58,198 nucleotides of DNA from Cytophagales bacterium CG12_big_fil_rev_8_21_14_0_65_40_12 (GCA_002786855.1 PCUU01000093.1:1-58198), one strand, 5' to 3'; shown: positions 17,002 to 26,023, counted from the stretch's first letter. Notes: a model not told the origin generated them from the letters alone. Numbers and translations are program-made.

Positions 17002-19641
17002 TCAATTCGATGGGCAAGCTATTTGAAAAAATTCTTCTTGTTTAAAAGTTTGTGTAAAAAGTTTGTTACCAAATCTGTCGTAATAAATCACCACATAAAT
17101 ATTGGCTTCGGCTACCAATTTGACTGCAAAATAGATTGGGTTTTCCTGTGGGCCTAAAACTATGATATCTGTGTAGGTTGGCGGGACTACTTCTTTTAGC
17201 ACGCTGCTGTAAATGCCTTTGCCATTTTCTGTGGTAATCAATAATGTTTTTTCTGCGGAGCTATCGTTCAACAATCTAAAATCGAGGATGCCTTCGACCA
17301 GAAGTGATTCGTCTCTTATACGGTGCAGAAACCATTCGTTTTCTATTCTTGCAAGGGCTACTTCCTCAGTAAAAAATTGGATTTCATCATAATCAAAGGC
17401 GCTTAAAATTTGATTGGTCGTATTGATAAATCCTTTACCATTCCCTTTAGTGGCGACCAATATAGTGTCGCTATATGCATCAATTTGCTTGTCGTAGTCA
17501 GGAGGAATGTTGATGCCTTTTTGCGTATTGATCAGGCCTACTTTTCCTTTGTCCAAAGTGCTGACATAACCGTTTATGTTGCTGCCAATTCCATCGTAGA
17601 TAAATTTGAGCACATAATTTCCAGTGCTATCGGCAAGGGCGGCATTGCGTTTCTGCAATCGTAAAAGATTAGGATCTAGGGCTACCACTTCGTCATAGGT
17701 AGCTGATAAAATTTCTCTGCCAAAGCTGTTGTATATTTTTCTAACCTTTTTGTTTGAGAGCATCAGAAAGTCAAATTCCACCTTGTTGCCAGTGCTGATG
17801 TAATTTTGTGGAATTAATAATGTGGGTTCCCAGCCGTTTTCAATTTTGATTTGTCTGCCGTTCGAAAACTGGGCACTTGTAGTTTGGCCTTTTTTCAACA
17901 TCACTAAATTTTCGCCCCAAAGTCCAAGGCTGTCGTAATTGGTGCTTGGAGGTGTAGTGCCTGTTTGATCAATCAAGATCCACTGATTGTTTTGCTTAAC
18001 ACCAAGCCACCGATCATTTTCTACCAGCTTGTCGAAGGTGAAATTTTTAATTACTTGATTTTTATCGTGATTTATTGTGATGCCAGCTTCCGTTTTTATT
18101 TGCCAGCCATAGGGCTTAGGGTAAATTTCGTGCTCGCCAAGTGGTATTTTGACGTCAAGCGCTTTGCTCAGCAATGCCTCTTGATTGTTTCTGAAAACCA
18201 AAAAATCTCCGTTTTCCAATGCTTCTACTTCATCATAGATAAAATTTGGGGAAATGGGTGCTCCATCAATGGCTGGAAAAAGAAAATCTGGCTCGACCAA
18301 AGCGATGCCTTCTTCTCTTTGAAGAAGAATAAACTGGCCAAGCGTATCAATGGAAACATATTCGTTTTCCAAAACAGTTCGTTTGTTGATAGTCGTTAGT
18401 CCATAAAAACCATTTTTTTTGGTCCTGATAAAATGCTCATTCAATACGCTAATTTCTTCGAAGTATTGGTCTAAAATAATTTCTCCTGATTTGAACAGCA
18501 GGCGTTGGCCTAGCTCGTTTTCAATACGGATATAACCAAAACCTAGGTCTTCGGTGGTATCAAAATCACCTTCGAAAATCAGCACTCCATTTCTGCCGAT
18601 GATCTGTGATTTGCCCTCTTTTATGCCGTTGACAAAATCCTTGAGCTGGGGTTTGCATTTGCAATCGGTACTCACTTCGGTAAAATCACTTTTGATGACC
18701 AAGGCCCCCTGTTGATCTATAAAGTTGATGCGGCCATTTTCTAATTTTGGAAGCAACTGAGCCTGAGATAATGCTTCGACTTTTCTTAAAGAGTCAATGC
18801 CTGCTTCTACTTTGAACTGCTCAAAAAAATCACTGTTGGGAAATTGCTCCTTAAAAAGGTGGTAGAGTCTAGGAATTGATTTTTGAAGCAATTTCTGATT
18901 TGGGTAATTTTTAAAAAAGTCGGTGTAAGATGTTATGGTATTGATTGCAGTTTCTATTTCATAGATTTTTTCAACGACTAAATCTCGGTAAGGAGTTTCG
19001 GGATAATTCTCTAGAAAAGAGATCAAACTCTTACGTTTTCCGTCAGCGGTTTTATCTTCATAAAGCAACTTCTCGTATCGATATTTGGCTTCGGTAAAGT
19101 CTATGGCCCGTGGGTATTCTGTTATAAAAGCAAGGTAGGCCTCCCAAGAATTGATTGCGCTAGCATCTTCAAAAGCAATGCGATCTCTGAGGGCAATGGC
19201 TTCAAAAATCTGTTTGGCGTCAAAGTGCGTTTGGAGAAAGGTATTGTAATGGGCAATGGTGTGCTTTGATTTAATGACCTCAAATTTTAGGGCATCGATC
19301 CTGTCTTTGAGGGCCTCTAAAGCAATGGAATCCACACCTACTTCCTTTAGTTCTTCCAGCTCTTTTGCGACAACAATTTTTTTGAAATTGGCAATACCCC
19401 TGTTAACAAAAATGAAGGCGGAGTCTATATTATATCGACTGAAGGCGGTATCCACGAACAGCGTGGCGTATAAATAGTTGGCCGCAGGGTTCAGCTGATC
19501 TTTCTCCAATGATTTGTCCAAGGCTTCCACCGTTTTTTCAATGTCTCCTTTTTCATACAACCTGAAAGCACGCTTTGGTACCTCCAAACTGAAAATTGAG
19601 AGCAAAATGATTCCGGAAATAAGTTGAGCAAATTGGGTCAT
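17002..19641 (-). CDS. Large TPR/WG-repeat protein
   Basis: 879 residues. A short hydrophobic N-terminus (LISGIILLSIFSLEV) may be a signal or anchor. Residues about 20-270 are helical and TPR-like (KGDIEKTVEALDKSLEKDQL...). From about 300 to the end come degenerate WG-type beta repeats (NGRINFIDQQGALVIKSDF, NGFYGLTTINKRTVL, NQWILIDQTG, KGKVGLINTQKG). WG-repeat proteins are abundant in Bacteroidota and generally uncharacterised, probably binding scaffolds at the envelope. It is the first gene of a two-gene operon with pafA, which is an unexplained pairing. Confidence 0.75.
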   Translation of the reverse strand: MTQFAQLISGIILLSIFSLEVPKRAFRLYEKGDIEKTVEALDKSLEKDQLNPAANYLYATLFVDTAFSRYNIDSAFIFVNRGIANFKKIVVAKELEELKEVGVDSIALEALKDRIDALKFEVIKSKHTIAHYNTFLQTHFDAKQIFEAIALRDRIAFEDASAINSWEAYLAFITEYPRAIDFTEAKYRYEKLLYEDKTADGKRKSLISFLENYPETPYRDLVVEKIYEIETAINTITSYTDFFKNYPNQKLLQKSIPRLYHLFKEQFPNSDFFEQFKVEAGIDSLRKVEALSQAQLLPKLENGRINFIDQQGALVIKSDFTEVSTDCKCKPQLKDFVNGIKEGKSQIIGRNGVLIFEGDFDTTEDLGFGYIRIENELGQRLLFKSGEIILDQYFEEISVLNEHFIRTKKNGFYGLTTINKRTVLENEYVSIDTLGQFILLQREEGIALVEPDFLFPAIDGAPISPNFIYDEVEALENGDFLVFRNNQEALLSKALDVKIPLGEHEIYPKPYGWQIKTEAGITINHDKNQVIKNFTFDKLVENDRWLGVKQNNQWILIDQTGTTPPSTNYDSLGLWGENLVMLKKGQTTSAQFSNGRQIKIENGWEPTLLIPQNYISTGNKVEFDFLMLSNKKVRKIYNSFGREILSATYDEVVALDPNLLRLQKRNAALADSTGNYVLKFIYDGIGSNINGYVSTLDKGKVGLINTQKGINIPPDYDKQIDAYSDTILVATKGNGKGFINTTNQILSAFDYDEIQFFTEEVALARIENEWFLHRIRDESLLVEGILDFRLLNDSSAEKTLLITTENGKGIYSSVLKEVVPPTYTDIIVLGPQENPIYFAVKLVAEANIYVVIYYDRFGNKLFTQTFKQEEFFQIACPSN

Positions 19642-19783
19642 GTCAAACTATCAAACGCAAAAATAGTAAACCTGTGCGCAAATCATTGATTTTATCCCTT
19701 TGCTTCGATAGTAATTGCCGAATTTTGATGCATTATCAGCTTGCAAATGCCCAAAGATAGATCTACTTCAAAAAAACTAAATC

Positions 19784-20137
19784 ATGACGATAAATGACCG
19801 CATTCAAGAATTGATCTTGTTTTTGAAAGACACAGAAAACTCCTTCGCCAAGAGAATTGAGGTTTCTACCTCAGTAGTTTTCAATATAGTTAACCCCAAG
19901 GGGAGAAGGAGTTATCCCAGTGGTGCTATTCTAGAAAAAATTCTAGCCATCACCTTTGAGGGTAATTTATTGTCAGCTGAATGGCTTATGAGAGGGCAAG
20001 GAGGCCTTTTCCTAACAAATGTTAGCCAATCAACACCAACGGGATCAGATTTATCAAAAAGTATTGAGGAATTGACAAATACAGTTCGCAAATTGCAAGA
20101 GGAATTTTCTGAATTCCGAAAAACCTCAACCAAATGA
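19784..20137 (+). CDS. XRE-like helix-turn-helix regulator with coiled-coil tail
   Basis: 117 residues. The N-terminal 75 residues (NDRIQELILFLKDTENSFAK, VSTSVVFNIV, LEKILAITFEGNLLSAEWLM, RGQGGLFL) follow the Bacteroidota XRE-type HTH plan seen in phage-repressor-like proteins. The C-terminal 35 residues form a coiled coil (SIEELTNTVRKLQEEFSEF), probably for dimerisation. The stop overlaps the next HTH gene as ATGA. No phage genes are nearby. DNA targets are unknown. Confidence 0.7.
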   Translation: MTINDRIQELILFLKDTENSFAKRIEVSTSVVFNIVNPKGRRSYPSGAILEKILAITFEGNLLSAEWLMRGQGGLFLTNVSQSTPTGSDLSKSIEELTNTVRKLQEEFSEFRKTSTK

Positions 20138-20328
20138 ACAATATTAAAATAGTCCTCAAGGAACAGGGGCGTAGTCAGGCGTGGCTTGCTGAGCAAATTG
20201 GCAAAAGCTATGTAGTAACCACCAATTATGTGAACAACAAAACGCAACCCAGTATTCCTGTACTTTATAAAATAGCCGAAGCCCTCGATGTTGATGTCAG
20301 AAAATTATTGACCCCATCAAAAGCGTAG
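20134..20328 (+). CDS. Small XRE-family HTH regulator
   Basis: 64 residues containing one Cro/C1-type HTH and almost nothing else: QAWLAEQIGKS, VTTNYVNNKTQPSIPVLYKI, AEALDVDVRKLL. Proteins of this size act as controllers in restriction-modification or toxin-antitoxin loci in some genomes, but none is adjacent here. It is translationally coupled to the larger HTH gene, so the two probably act together, perhaps as a heteromeric switch. Confidence 0.85.
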   Translation: MNNIKIVLKEQGRSQAWLAEQIGKSYVVTTNYVNNKTQPSIPVLYKIAEALDVDVRKLLTPSKA

Positions 20329-20375
20329 TTTTTTATTTTCGCATCTCTGTGAGTACCTTTGGAAAAAAAATAACA

Positions 20376-20867
20376 ATGAAGAAGCTATATTTTTTGGCAT
20401 TGGCCCTGATTGTGTTCGCATGCACTACGAAAGAAAAAGTTTGGAACGAAAGCGAAGTAGTAGGCTATTACGGAGCTCAAATCAATGATGAGAATATCAT
20501 TTCCGTTGACGATATGATGGCTCAATTGAGCACTCAAGATTCGGTGAATGTAAAAGTAGAAGGCGAAATTACTGCAACTTGCGCCATGAAAGGGTGCTGG
20601 ATGAATTTGGTGCTTCCTTCTGGTGAAGAAATGAGAGTTACTTTTAAAGATTATGCCTTTTTTGTTCCTAAAGAAGGAATGGAAGGCAATAGAGCGATCA
20701 TTGAAGGTAAAGTAAAGAGAACAAAAACCGATGTAGCCACTCTGAAACATTATGCAGAGGATGCTGGAAAGAGTGTAGAAGAAATTGCTGCTATCACAGA
20801 AGACAAAGACGAATTGGCTTTTGAGGCAACAGGAGTTGTGATTTTGAATTCAGAAAAGAGTCTTTAA
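20376..20867 (+). CDS. DUF4920 lipoprotein
   Basis: About 163 residues from the ATG at 20376; the upstream in-frame GTG at 20349 would spoil the signal peptide. The N-terminus is a lipoprotein signal (LALALIVFACTTK). The body (YYGAQINDENIISVDDM, GEITATCAMKGCWMNL, RVTFKDYAFFVPKEGMEGNR) is DUF4920, an OB-fold-like Bacteroidota domain with two conserved cysteines in CAMKGCW that could bind metal or form a disulfide. The role is unknown; it is likely in the periplasm, tethered to a membrane. Confidence 0.85.
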   Translation: MKKLYFLALALIVFACTTKEKVWNESEVVGYYGAQINDENIISVDDMMAQLSTQDSVNVKVEGEITATCAMKGCWMNLVLPSGEEMRVTFKDYAFFVPKEGMEGNRAIIEGKVKRTKTDVATLKHYAEDAGKSVEEIAAITEDKDELAFEATGVVILNSEKSL

Positions 20868-20888
20868 CCAACAAGACAAAAATATTTA

Positions 20889-20920
20889 AAGCCGATGATC
20901 TCAGGTCATCGGCTTTTTTT
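20889..20920 (+). terminator. Rho-independent terminator after the DUF4920 gene
   Basis: GCCGATGA (20891-20898) and TCATCGGC (20906-20913) form a perfect stem followed by seven T's. Confidence 0.92.
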
Positions 20921-20968
20921 GTTTTTAATCGCTTTGGTATGCAACCTTAGACCTTTTAAATTCATCTA

Positions 20969-20983
20969 TACAGCATGGCTGTA
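20969..20983 (+). promoter_or_regulatory. Palindrome overlapping the ECF-type -35 element
   Basis: TACAGC-ATG-GCTGTA has perfect six-base arms and overlaps the -35 element TGTAAC at 20980. It may be an operator controlling the pentapeptide gene. Confidence 0.4.
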
Positions 20984-21008
20984 ACGTTTTCCGTTTCCGA
21001 CAGTCTTA
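20980..21008 (+). promoter_or_regulatory. Candidate ECF sigma-factor promoter of the pentapeptide gene
   Basis: TGTAAC followed by GTTTT, then a 17-base spacer in total and GTCTTA, resembles Bacteroidota ECF-sigma promoters (TGTAAC near -35, CGTC/GTCTTA near -10). It lies 30 bases before the start codon at 21040. The consensus is recalled rather than calculated. Confidence 0.45.
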
Positions 21009-21039
21009 ACAACAAGGTCAAAACTCAAAAATCAACAAA

Positions 21040-21768
21040 ATGAAAAATTTAAGAACCTCACTTAGCTCAAAATTATTCCTTTTCACCGTTTTATCAGTCT
21101 TCGCTTTTAGTGCTCATGCCCAAACTACGGTAAAGGCTTCGGATATCATGGAAGCCCTTAAAAGTGGAAAGGAGATTAAATACGAAAACGTTACTGTTAC
21201 TGGCGTTTTGGATTTCACTTTTATGGATGAAAAACTCCCAGATTTACCCCGAAGAAGAAGTTGGTGGAGCAATGGAGGAGATAATACGGTCAATGAAGTA
21301 ATCGAAAGCAAAATCAGTTTCCAGAATGTGGTTTTCGAAGACCATGTGCTGGCTTATTTTCATGACGACCGCTCAGAATACACTTTCACGGCAGATTTCG
21401 AAAATGATGTCCTATTCAAAAACTGCACCTTTCGCAGAGATGCCATGTTCAAATACTCGGAATTTGAAAGGGATGCGTCTTTTGAAGGTTCTTCTTTCGA
21501 GGAAGAAAGCACTTTTAAATATGCTGAGTTTTCAGAGGTTGCCAACTTCGCGAACACCAAATTCGATGAGGATGGAGTTTTCAAATATTCCAAGTTTAGA
21601 AGAGGCGTGAGCTTTGCTTCGGCAAGATTTGAAAGGTCATTGGATATGAAGTACACAGAAGTAAGAGGAGATTTCGATATCAAGGATCTCTTTGTGAGAT
21701 GGGACATCGACACTAAATATACTGACATCAATGGCAGGGGCTTTGCCAAATACATGCTCAAAAATTAA
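21040..21768 (+). CDS. Secreted pentapeptide-repeat-like protein
   Basis: 242 residues with a signal peptide cut after AHAQ. The mature N-terminus (VKASDIMEALKSGKEIKYEN) is followed by a right-handed beta-helix-like region, about residues 95-215. Phenylalanines recur at five-residue steps there (FKNCTFRRDAMFKYSEF, FANTKFDEDGVFKYSKF), a pentapeptide-repeat variant. Similar Bacteroidota proteins are uncharacterised; the helix usually acts as a binding surface or structural rod. A signal peptide is unusual for pentapeptide proteins, which are mostly cytosolic. A palindrome and an ECF-like promoter precede it and a terminator follows, so it is a single-gene unit. Confidence 0.78.
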   Translation: MKNLRTSLSSKLFLFTVLSVFAFSAHAQTTVKASDIMEALKSGKEIKYENVTVTGVLDFTFMDEKLPDLPRRRSWWSNGGDNTVNEVIESKISFQNVVFEDHVLAYFHDDRSEYTFTADFENDVLFKNCTFRRDAMFKYSEFERDASFEGSSFEEESTFKYAEFSEVANFANTKFDEDGVFKYSKFRRGVSFASARFERSLDMKYTEVRGDFDIKDLFVRWDIDTKYTDINGRGFAKYMLKN

Positions 21769-21794
21769 CCAATCAATAGTTAATAATTAATAGG

Positions 21795-21816
21795 GGAGGT
21801 TTAGGCCTCCTTTTTT
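21795..21816 (+). terminator. Terminator after the pentapeptide gene
   Basis: GGAGG (21795-21799) pairs with CCTCC (21806-21810), followed by six T's. It may also insulate the convergent SDR gene. Confidence 0.7.
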
Positions 21817-21824
21817 GTTGCTAC

Positions 21825-22622
21825 TTATCGAGATTGTTTAATAAAGGCATTCGCCAACATTCTCAATTGCATTCTTTGCGGAAGAATATAACCTAGGCCT
21901 TTATAGAATTTGGGAACCACACCAGGGATTGAAACGGCTTTACCTTTAAACAATCTGCTCATAGCATATTCCGCAACTTGCTCTGGTGTTTGCTGTGTTA
22001 ACTTAGACGCTAGCCCCATTTCTCTATCACGAATAATAACATCAGGATTAGTGAGTACAGCAGCAGGGCAGAGCAGTGATATTTTCACAGAACTATCTTT
22101 CAATTCATACCTCAAAGAGCTGGAGAAGGACCTCACAAACTGTTTACTCGCAGCATAAATTCCTTTGTAAGGAATGTCGTAGAAGGATGCCATACTTCCG
22201 ACATTCAATATGTAACCTTTGTTAAATTTTTGAAGACCCGGTAAAAAGTGGTAGGTAAGCATAACCAATGCCACCATATTCAGCTGCATTTGGCCAAAAT
22301 AGAACTCAGAGGGCTTGGAGAGGAAGGCACCAGCATTGCCCAATCCAGCATTATTCACAAGAATGTCTATTTCAAAGCCATTGTTTTGACACCAATCAAA
22401 AACAAGTTTAGGGCTTCCTTCTTCCATTAAATTGGTACCGAAAGAATGGAATTCTTGATTGGGGTACTTTTCTTTTAGGGCTGCAGTGACTTCGTTTAAT
22501 TTGGGTTCAGGTAGTGCCACTAAAAGCACATTGAACCCGCGTGAGGCACAATTTTCTGCAATGGCACGACCAATACCATTGCTAGCCCCCGTCACTAGCG
22601 TATATTTTTTCTTTGTTGTCAT
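21825..22622 (-). CDS. Short-chain dehydrogenase/reductase (classical SDR)
   Basis: 265 residues. TGASNGIG (cofactor loop, about 11-18), NNAG near 93, catalytic Ser near 142 and YAASK (catalytic Tyr and Lys, about 157-161) define a classical NAD(P)-dependent SDR. The C-terminal tail (KFYKGLGYILPQRMQLRMLA) is longer and basic, resembling acyl/steroid-type membrane-associated SDRs. It is the last of three genes joined by one-base TAATG overlaps. Substrate unknown. Confidence 0.87.
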   Translation of the reverse strand: MTTKKKYTLVTGASNGIGRAIAENCASRGFNVLLVALPEPKLNEVTAALKEKYPNQEFHSFGTNLMEEGSPKLVFDWCQNNGFEIDILVNNAGLGNAGAFLSKPSEFYFGQMQLNMVALVMLTYHFLPGLQKFNKGYILNVGSMASFYDIPYKGIYAASKQFVRSFSSSLRYELKDSSVKISLLCPAAVLTNPDVIIRDREMGLASKLTQQTPEQVAEYAMSRLFKGKAVSIPGVVPKFYKGLGYILPQRMQLRMLANAFIKQSR

Positions 22623-23608
22623 TAATTTTCAGTTCTCAACCAATCAATGGTTTGTTGTATGCCTGTTTTTAGAGGCGTAATTTCATAGCCCAATTCCGTT
22701 CTGGCTTTATCGCTCGAAACACTCCATTTGTACAGGTATTTCTTCACCCACCCCGGTGTAATCATCGGCTGGCGACCAAAGTTCTCGGCTAAAAATAGCT
22801 GAACTTTACCAAAAGTGAGCATAGCACCCAAAGGCATTTTGTAGAGCTTATACTTTTGTCCACCTAATTCTGCAATGGTATCGAAGAGTTCATGATAAGT
22901 TGCATCGTCTCCGCCTAACAAATAACGTTCCCCAGATCTGCCTTTTTCCATGGCTAGGATATGTCCATTGATGACGTCATCTACATACACATAGTTACCA
23001 GTGCTGAGGCCATCTCCTGGCATAAATTTCCATTTACCTTCTATGTATTGCTTCACCAATTTGGTCACCGAGTTGCTTACATTAAGTGGCCCAGGGCCAT
23101 ATACACGTGTTGGATTGACAATGACAATATGTTGCCCTTGAGCAGCAAAGGCCCTTATCTGTTCTTCCGATTCATGTTTGGTGCTTTCGTATTCTGTGAA
23201 AAAATCAACTTTTCGGGGTGTTTCTTCATTCACAGGACCATCAATAGCGGGGCCAATAACACCGGCAGTTGAGGTGACCAACGTTTTTTTGACGCCTTGC
23301 TTTTTGGCGGTATTGATAATGTTGAGCGTGCCATCAATATTTACCCGCCTAAAGGTGTCGTCTTTGGCCCAAACACTGGCGAATGCTGCCAAATGATAAA
23401 CTTCATCGCAACCTTCCATTCCCTTTTCAAGGGCTTCGATGCTAAAAAGATCACCTTCAACTGTTTTAATGTTGTGGTGATTGAGTTCTTTCGCTTTTGC
23501 CGATGAGCGTACCAATGCAGTTACCTCATGGCCTTGGTTGGCTAAAGTATGGCTTAGTTTCTGGCCAATAAAACCTGTGCTTCCAGTAATGAATATTTTT
23601 TTGCTCAT
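22622..23608 (-). CDS. NAD-dependent epimerase/dehydratase (extended SDR)
   Basis: 328 residues. GSTGFIGQ at the N-terminus is the Rossmann loop and YESTKHESEE carries the catalytic Tyr-x-x-x-Lys. NPTRVYGPGP is typical of the dihydroflavonol reductase/HpnA-like subgroup. It probably oxidises or reduces a sugar, hydroxysteroid-like or isoprenoid substrate; the sequence does not say which. Both ends overlap neighbouring genes by one base as TAATG, so the three genes are translated together. Confidence 0.87.
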   Translation of the reverse strand: MSKKIFITGSTGFIGQKLSHTLANQGHEVTALVRSSAKAKELNHHNIKTVEGDLFSIEALEKGMEGCDEVYHLAAFASVWAKDDTFRRVNIDGTLNIINTAKKQGVKKTLVTSTAGVIGPAIDGPVNEETPRKVDFFTEYESTKHESEEQIRAFAAQGQHIVIVNPTRVYGPGPLNVSNSVTKLVKQYIEGKWKFMPGDGLSTGNYVYVDDVINGHILAMEKGRSGERYLLGGDDATYHELFDTIAELGGQKYKLYKMPLGAMLTFGKVQLFLAENFGRQPMITPGWVKKYLYKWSVSSDKARTELGYEITPLKTGIQQTIDWLRTEN

Positions 23609-24324
23609 TAAATAACTTTCATGTCAGGGTGATGCTTTAGCGAAAAAAAGAAATTGGAAAGCGCCAAAGTAATATGTACAAAAAAGGCTACCCAAATGGT
23701 TCCTGTGGTAATGGTAATCAAACAAAGAATTATCCCTAGCGGTATGGCCCCGATAGTTTCCTCTAAGTTTTTCGGCACATGAACTAGTGCATAAAATGAG
23801 GCATTCAGCACTATGGCTGGCCATTCGCCAAGCAACGGTATGGTTGAAAACAATAACAAGCCCCTAAACATAAGTTCATAACCAAAGAGATAAGCCACCC
23901 AAGTAAAGGCATTTTTGGCCACCATGGCTTTCGTCCACTCTTTTTCCCTAACATTTGGATAAAAGGCTAGATTTTTCTCCTTTTTTGAATTGAAAAAATT
24001 CATGGGGATGATGATTGCTCCCAAGCCAAAAATCCAAGCCAATGAGGTGCTATGGTTTTTAAAGGCGATACCATAGGCTTCTGGGTTTTTACCAGAAATC
24101 AATAATAGCACGATGGCGGGAATCACGCCAATGGTCATGCTGCCTAAATAGCGGTAAAACCACTGCGCCTTGGTATGGCCTCTGGTAGGGCCATATTTTC
24201 TTACAAAATTAGCCTTGACCTTCTCCGAAACAGCAACGAAATGATAGATGCTGAATCCTACTGTAAGCAAGCCAATAGCCAGAATTGGTTCTAGGAATGA
24301 AGGGTTCCAGTCAGGGAAGTGCAT
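23608..24324 (-). CDS. CPBP family intramembrane metalloprotease-like protein
   Basis: 238 residues, about seven hydrophobic helices. CPBP motifs are recognisable: YELMFRGLLLF (Glu and Arg; only a single Glu instead of EE), YALVHVPKN (His) and FVHITLALSNF (His and Asn). Catalytic function is plausible but the first motif is degenerate compared with EExxxR. It leads the operon with the two SDR genes, suggesting a membrane-lipid context. Confidence 0.8.
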   Translation of the reverse strand: MHFPDWNPSFLEPILAIGLLTVGFSIYHFVAVSEKVKANFVRKYGPTRGHTKAQWFYRYLGSMTIGVIPAIVLLLISGKNPEAYGIAFKNHSTSLAWIFGLGAIIIPMNFFNSKKEKNLAFYPNVREKEWTKAMVAKNAFTWVAYLFGYELMFRGLLLFSTIPLLGEWPAIVLNASFYALVHVPKNLEETIGAIPLGIILCLITITTGTIWVAFFVHITLALSNFFFSLKHHPDMKVI

Positions 24325-24414
24325 AGGCTAACTTGTGTCGAGTCGAATTGCAAAAATAAGAACATCTATTACATTTACTTCGCGAAGCCCTTAAAAACAA
24401 CAATTGTTAACATA

Positions 24415-25152
24415 ATGAAACAAATCCTCCTCATCGTATTCACTGCATTGTTATGGTTTAAGATGCCAATTCGAGCACAAGAAGTACTGATAACAGGTAC
24501 TGAGTTGCTGAAACGCAGTATTTCGTTTCACGATCCCAATGGACAATGGGCTGCTATCAGATTGGAATTGGTGCTAGACCAGGAAATGCCCGATGGGTCG
24601 AAACGTCCATCAAATGTCATTATCGACAATAAAAGGAGTGAATTCGAATTGTCATTTGTAAAAAATAACCACCTCTTTACTTGGAAGGTAGATGGGCGAG
24701 ACAGTACTGCTTCCTTCATGGACTATAGGGTGGTTACTGATTCTATCGCAAGCGATTCGCTGGGATTGAACCCTGATAGGGCACGCAGATGGAGAAATTA
24801 CTACAGCTATTTATACGGCTTGCCTATGAAGTTGACAGATCCTGGAACCAAAATTGATCCCCAAGTGCAGATGACCAAATTTGACAACAAAGATGTTTTG
24901 GCATTGAAGGTAACCTATGATGCTAAAGTGGGTAAGGATACATGGTATTTCTACTTTAACCCAGATACTTATGCAATGGAAGGTTATCGTTTTTTCCATG
25001 ATGAGGCCAAAAATGATGGCGAGTATATTCTTATTTCTGGTCTTGAAATTCAGAACGGCTTGAGAATTCCTAAAGACCGTGCTTGGTATACCAATGACGA
25101 AAGCAAGTGGCTCGGAACCGATCGTTTTATTGAAATGAAGGTGATCAAATAG
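24415..25152 (+). CDS. DUF6503 family secreted protein
   Basis: 245 residues from the ATG at 24415; the longer frame from 24319 has no reasonable leader. The signal peptide (QILLIVFTALLWFKMPIRAQ) precedes a body beginning LITGTELLKRSISFHDPNGQW. That helical start and the later YLYGLPMKLTDPGTKI and WYFYFNPDTYAMEGYRFFHD match the DUF6503 pattern of Bacteroidota. These beta-sandwich, LolA/outer-membrane-lipoprotein-like proteins have unknown function and are probably periplasmic. Confidence 0.75.
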   Translation: MKQILLIVFTALLWFKMPIRAQEVLITGTELLKRSISFHDPNGQWAAIRLELVLDQEMPDGSKRPSNVIIDNKRSEFELSFVKNNHLFTWKVDGRDSTASFMDYRVVTDSIASDSLGLNPDRARRWRNYYSYLYGLPMKLTDPGTKIDPQVQMTKFDNKDVLALKVTYDAKVGKDTWYFYFNPDTYAMEGYRFFHDEAKNDGEYILISGLEIQNGLRIPKDRAWYTNDESKWLGTDRFIEMKVIK

Positions 25153-25201
25153 CTTAGAATAGAGTCTAACATCTAATTTCTAAAATCTATTATCTAAAAA
25201 A

Positions 25202-25843
25202 TTACTTCTTCTTTTTCAGGGTTTTGATGAACTGCGCCCAGGCGAATGGATTCAAAAGGGGGTTAGTCCTAGGCCCAGAATTGTATTGAAGATTATTAAA
25301 TTGCTGATTCATTAAATAGCGGTAGTTCATGTCTGCACTACCTTCCAACGGCATGGTTTGCACCAAGCGTTGCACAAATTCAGGATCGTAGCTATTTAAA
25401 ACATTTTGTTGGTCTTCATTCAAGCTCATGGCCAAAATTGCTTCTTTGAATAATTCTTCTGAAGGGAAGGGATTAATTTCTACATCGGGCAATTGGGTGA
25501 TTTCTTCCTCCATAGCAATAATCACCGTCAAGCGATCGCCAACATTGTTGGGAACTACAAAGGTTCTGTTTTTGTGGTTTACAGAACTGAAAACCAAAGT
25601 ATCGCCCGCATAGAAAGCCTTACTGAACCATCCTTTGTAATCTGAAATGGTTCCTCGACCAGTGGAGGGGTTGAAAATATGAACCCCAAAAACTGTTTGA
25701 GTACTATCTCCATTCATGACCAAACCAGAAAGCTGAACGATTTGCTCTTTTTCAGTTTGGGAAAAAAGCTTTTGGCCTGTCCCCAACACCAACGTCAGTA
25801 GGAGAGCGACTCTAAATAAATATGTGAAGTAGGCTTTTTTCAA
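25202..25843 (-). CDS. CarboxypepD_reg-like domain secreted protein
   Basis: 213 residues. The start must be TTG (25841-25843): in-frame TAA lies ten codons upstream and the next ATG falls inside the domain. After a signal peptide comes a beta-sandwich (LSGLVMNGDSTQTVFGVHIF, SDYKGWFSKAFYAGDTLVFS), the carboxypeptidase-regulatory-like fold that also begins SusC proteins. The C-terminal half (ELFKEAILAMSLNEDQQNVL...) is helical and unclassified. It probably sits in the periplasm or at the outer membrane. Confidence 0.75.
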   Translation of the reverse strand: MKKAYFTYLFRVALLLTLVLGTGQKLFSQTEKEQIVQLSGLVMNGDSTQTVFGVHIFNPSTGRGTISDYKGWFSKAFYAGDTLVFSSVNHKNRTFVVPNNVGDRLTVIIAMEEEITQLPDVEINPFPSEELFKEAILAMSLNEDQQNVLNSYDPEFVQRLVQTMPLEGSADMNYRYLMNQQFNNLQYNSGPRTNPLLNPFAWAQFIKTLKKKK

Positions 25844-26023
25844 TCGAAATGTACTTTTATAACTACCTTACGAGATACCAAAAATAAAGAAAGGAAATCG
25901 AAAGAAAATTTATTTTTTTGTTCTGCAATATTAACCATCAAAAAGGGCAATTCCCTTGGTGAAAACGAATTATTCTTCCCAATTTAACATTAATTAACCC
26001 AGCCGATAGCGCCAATTCGCGAG

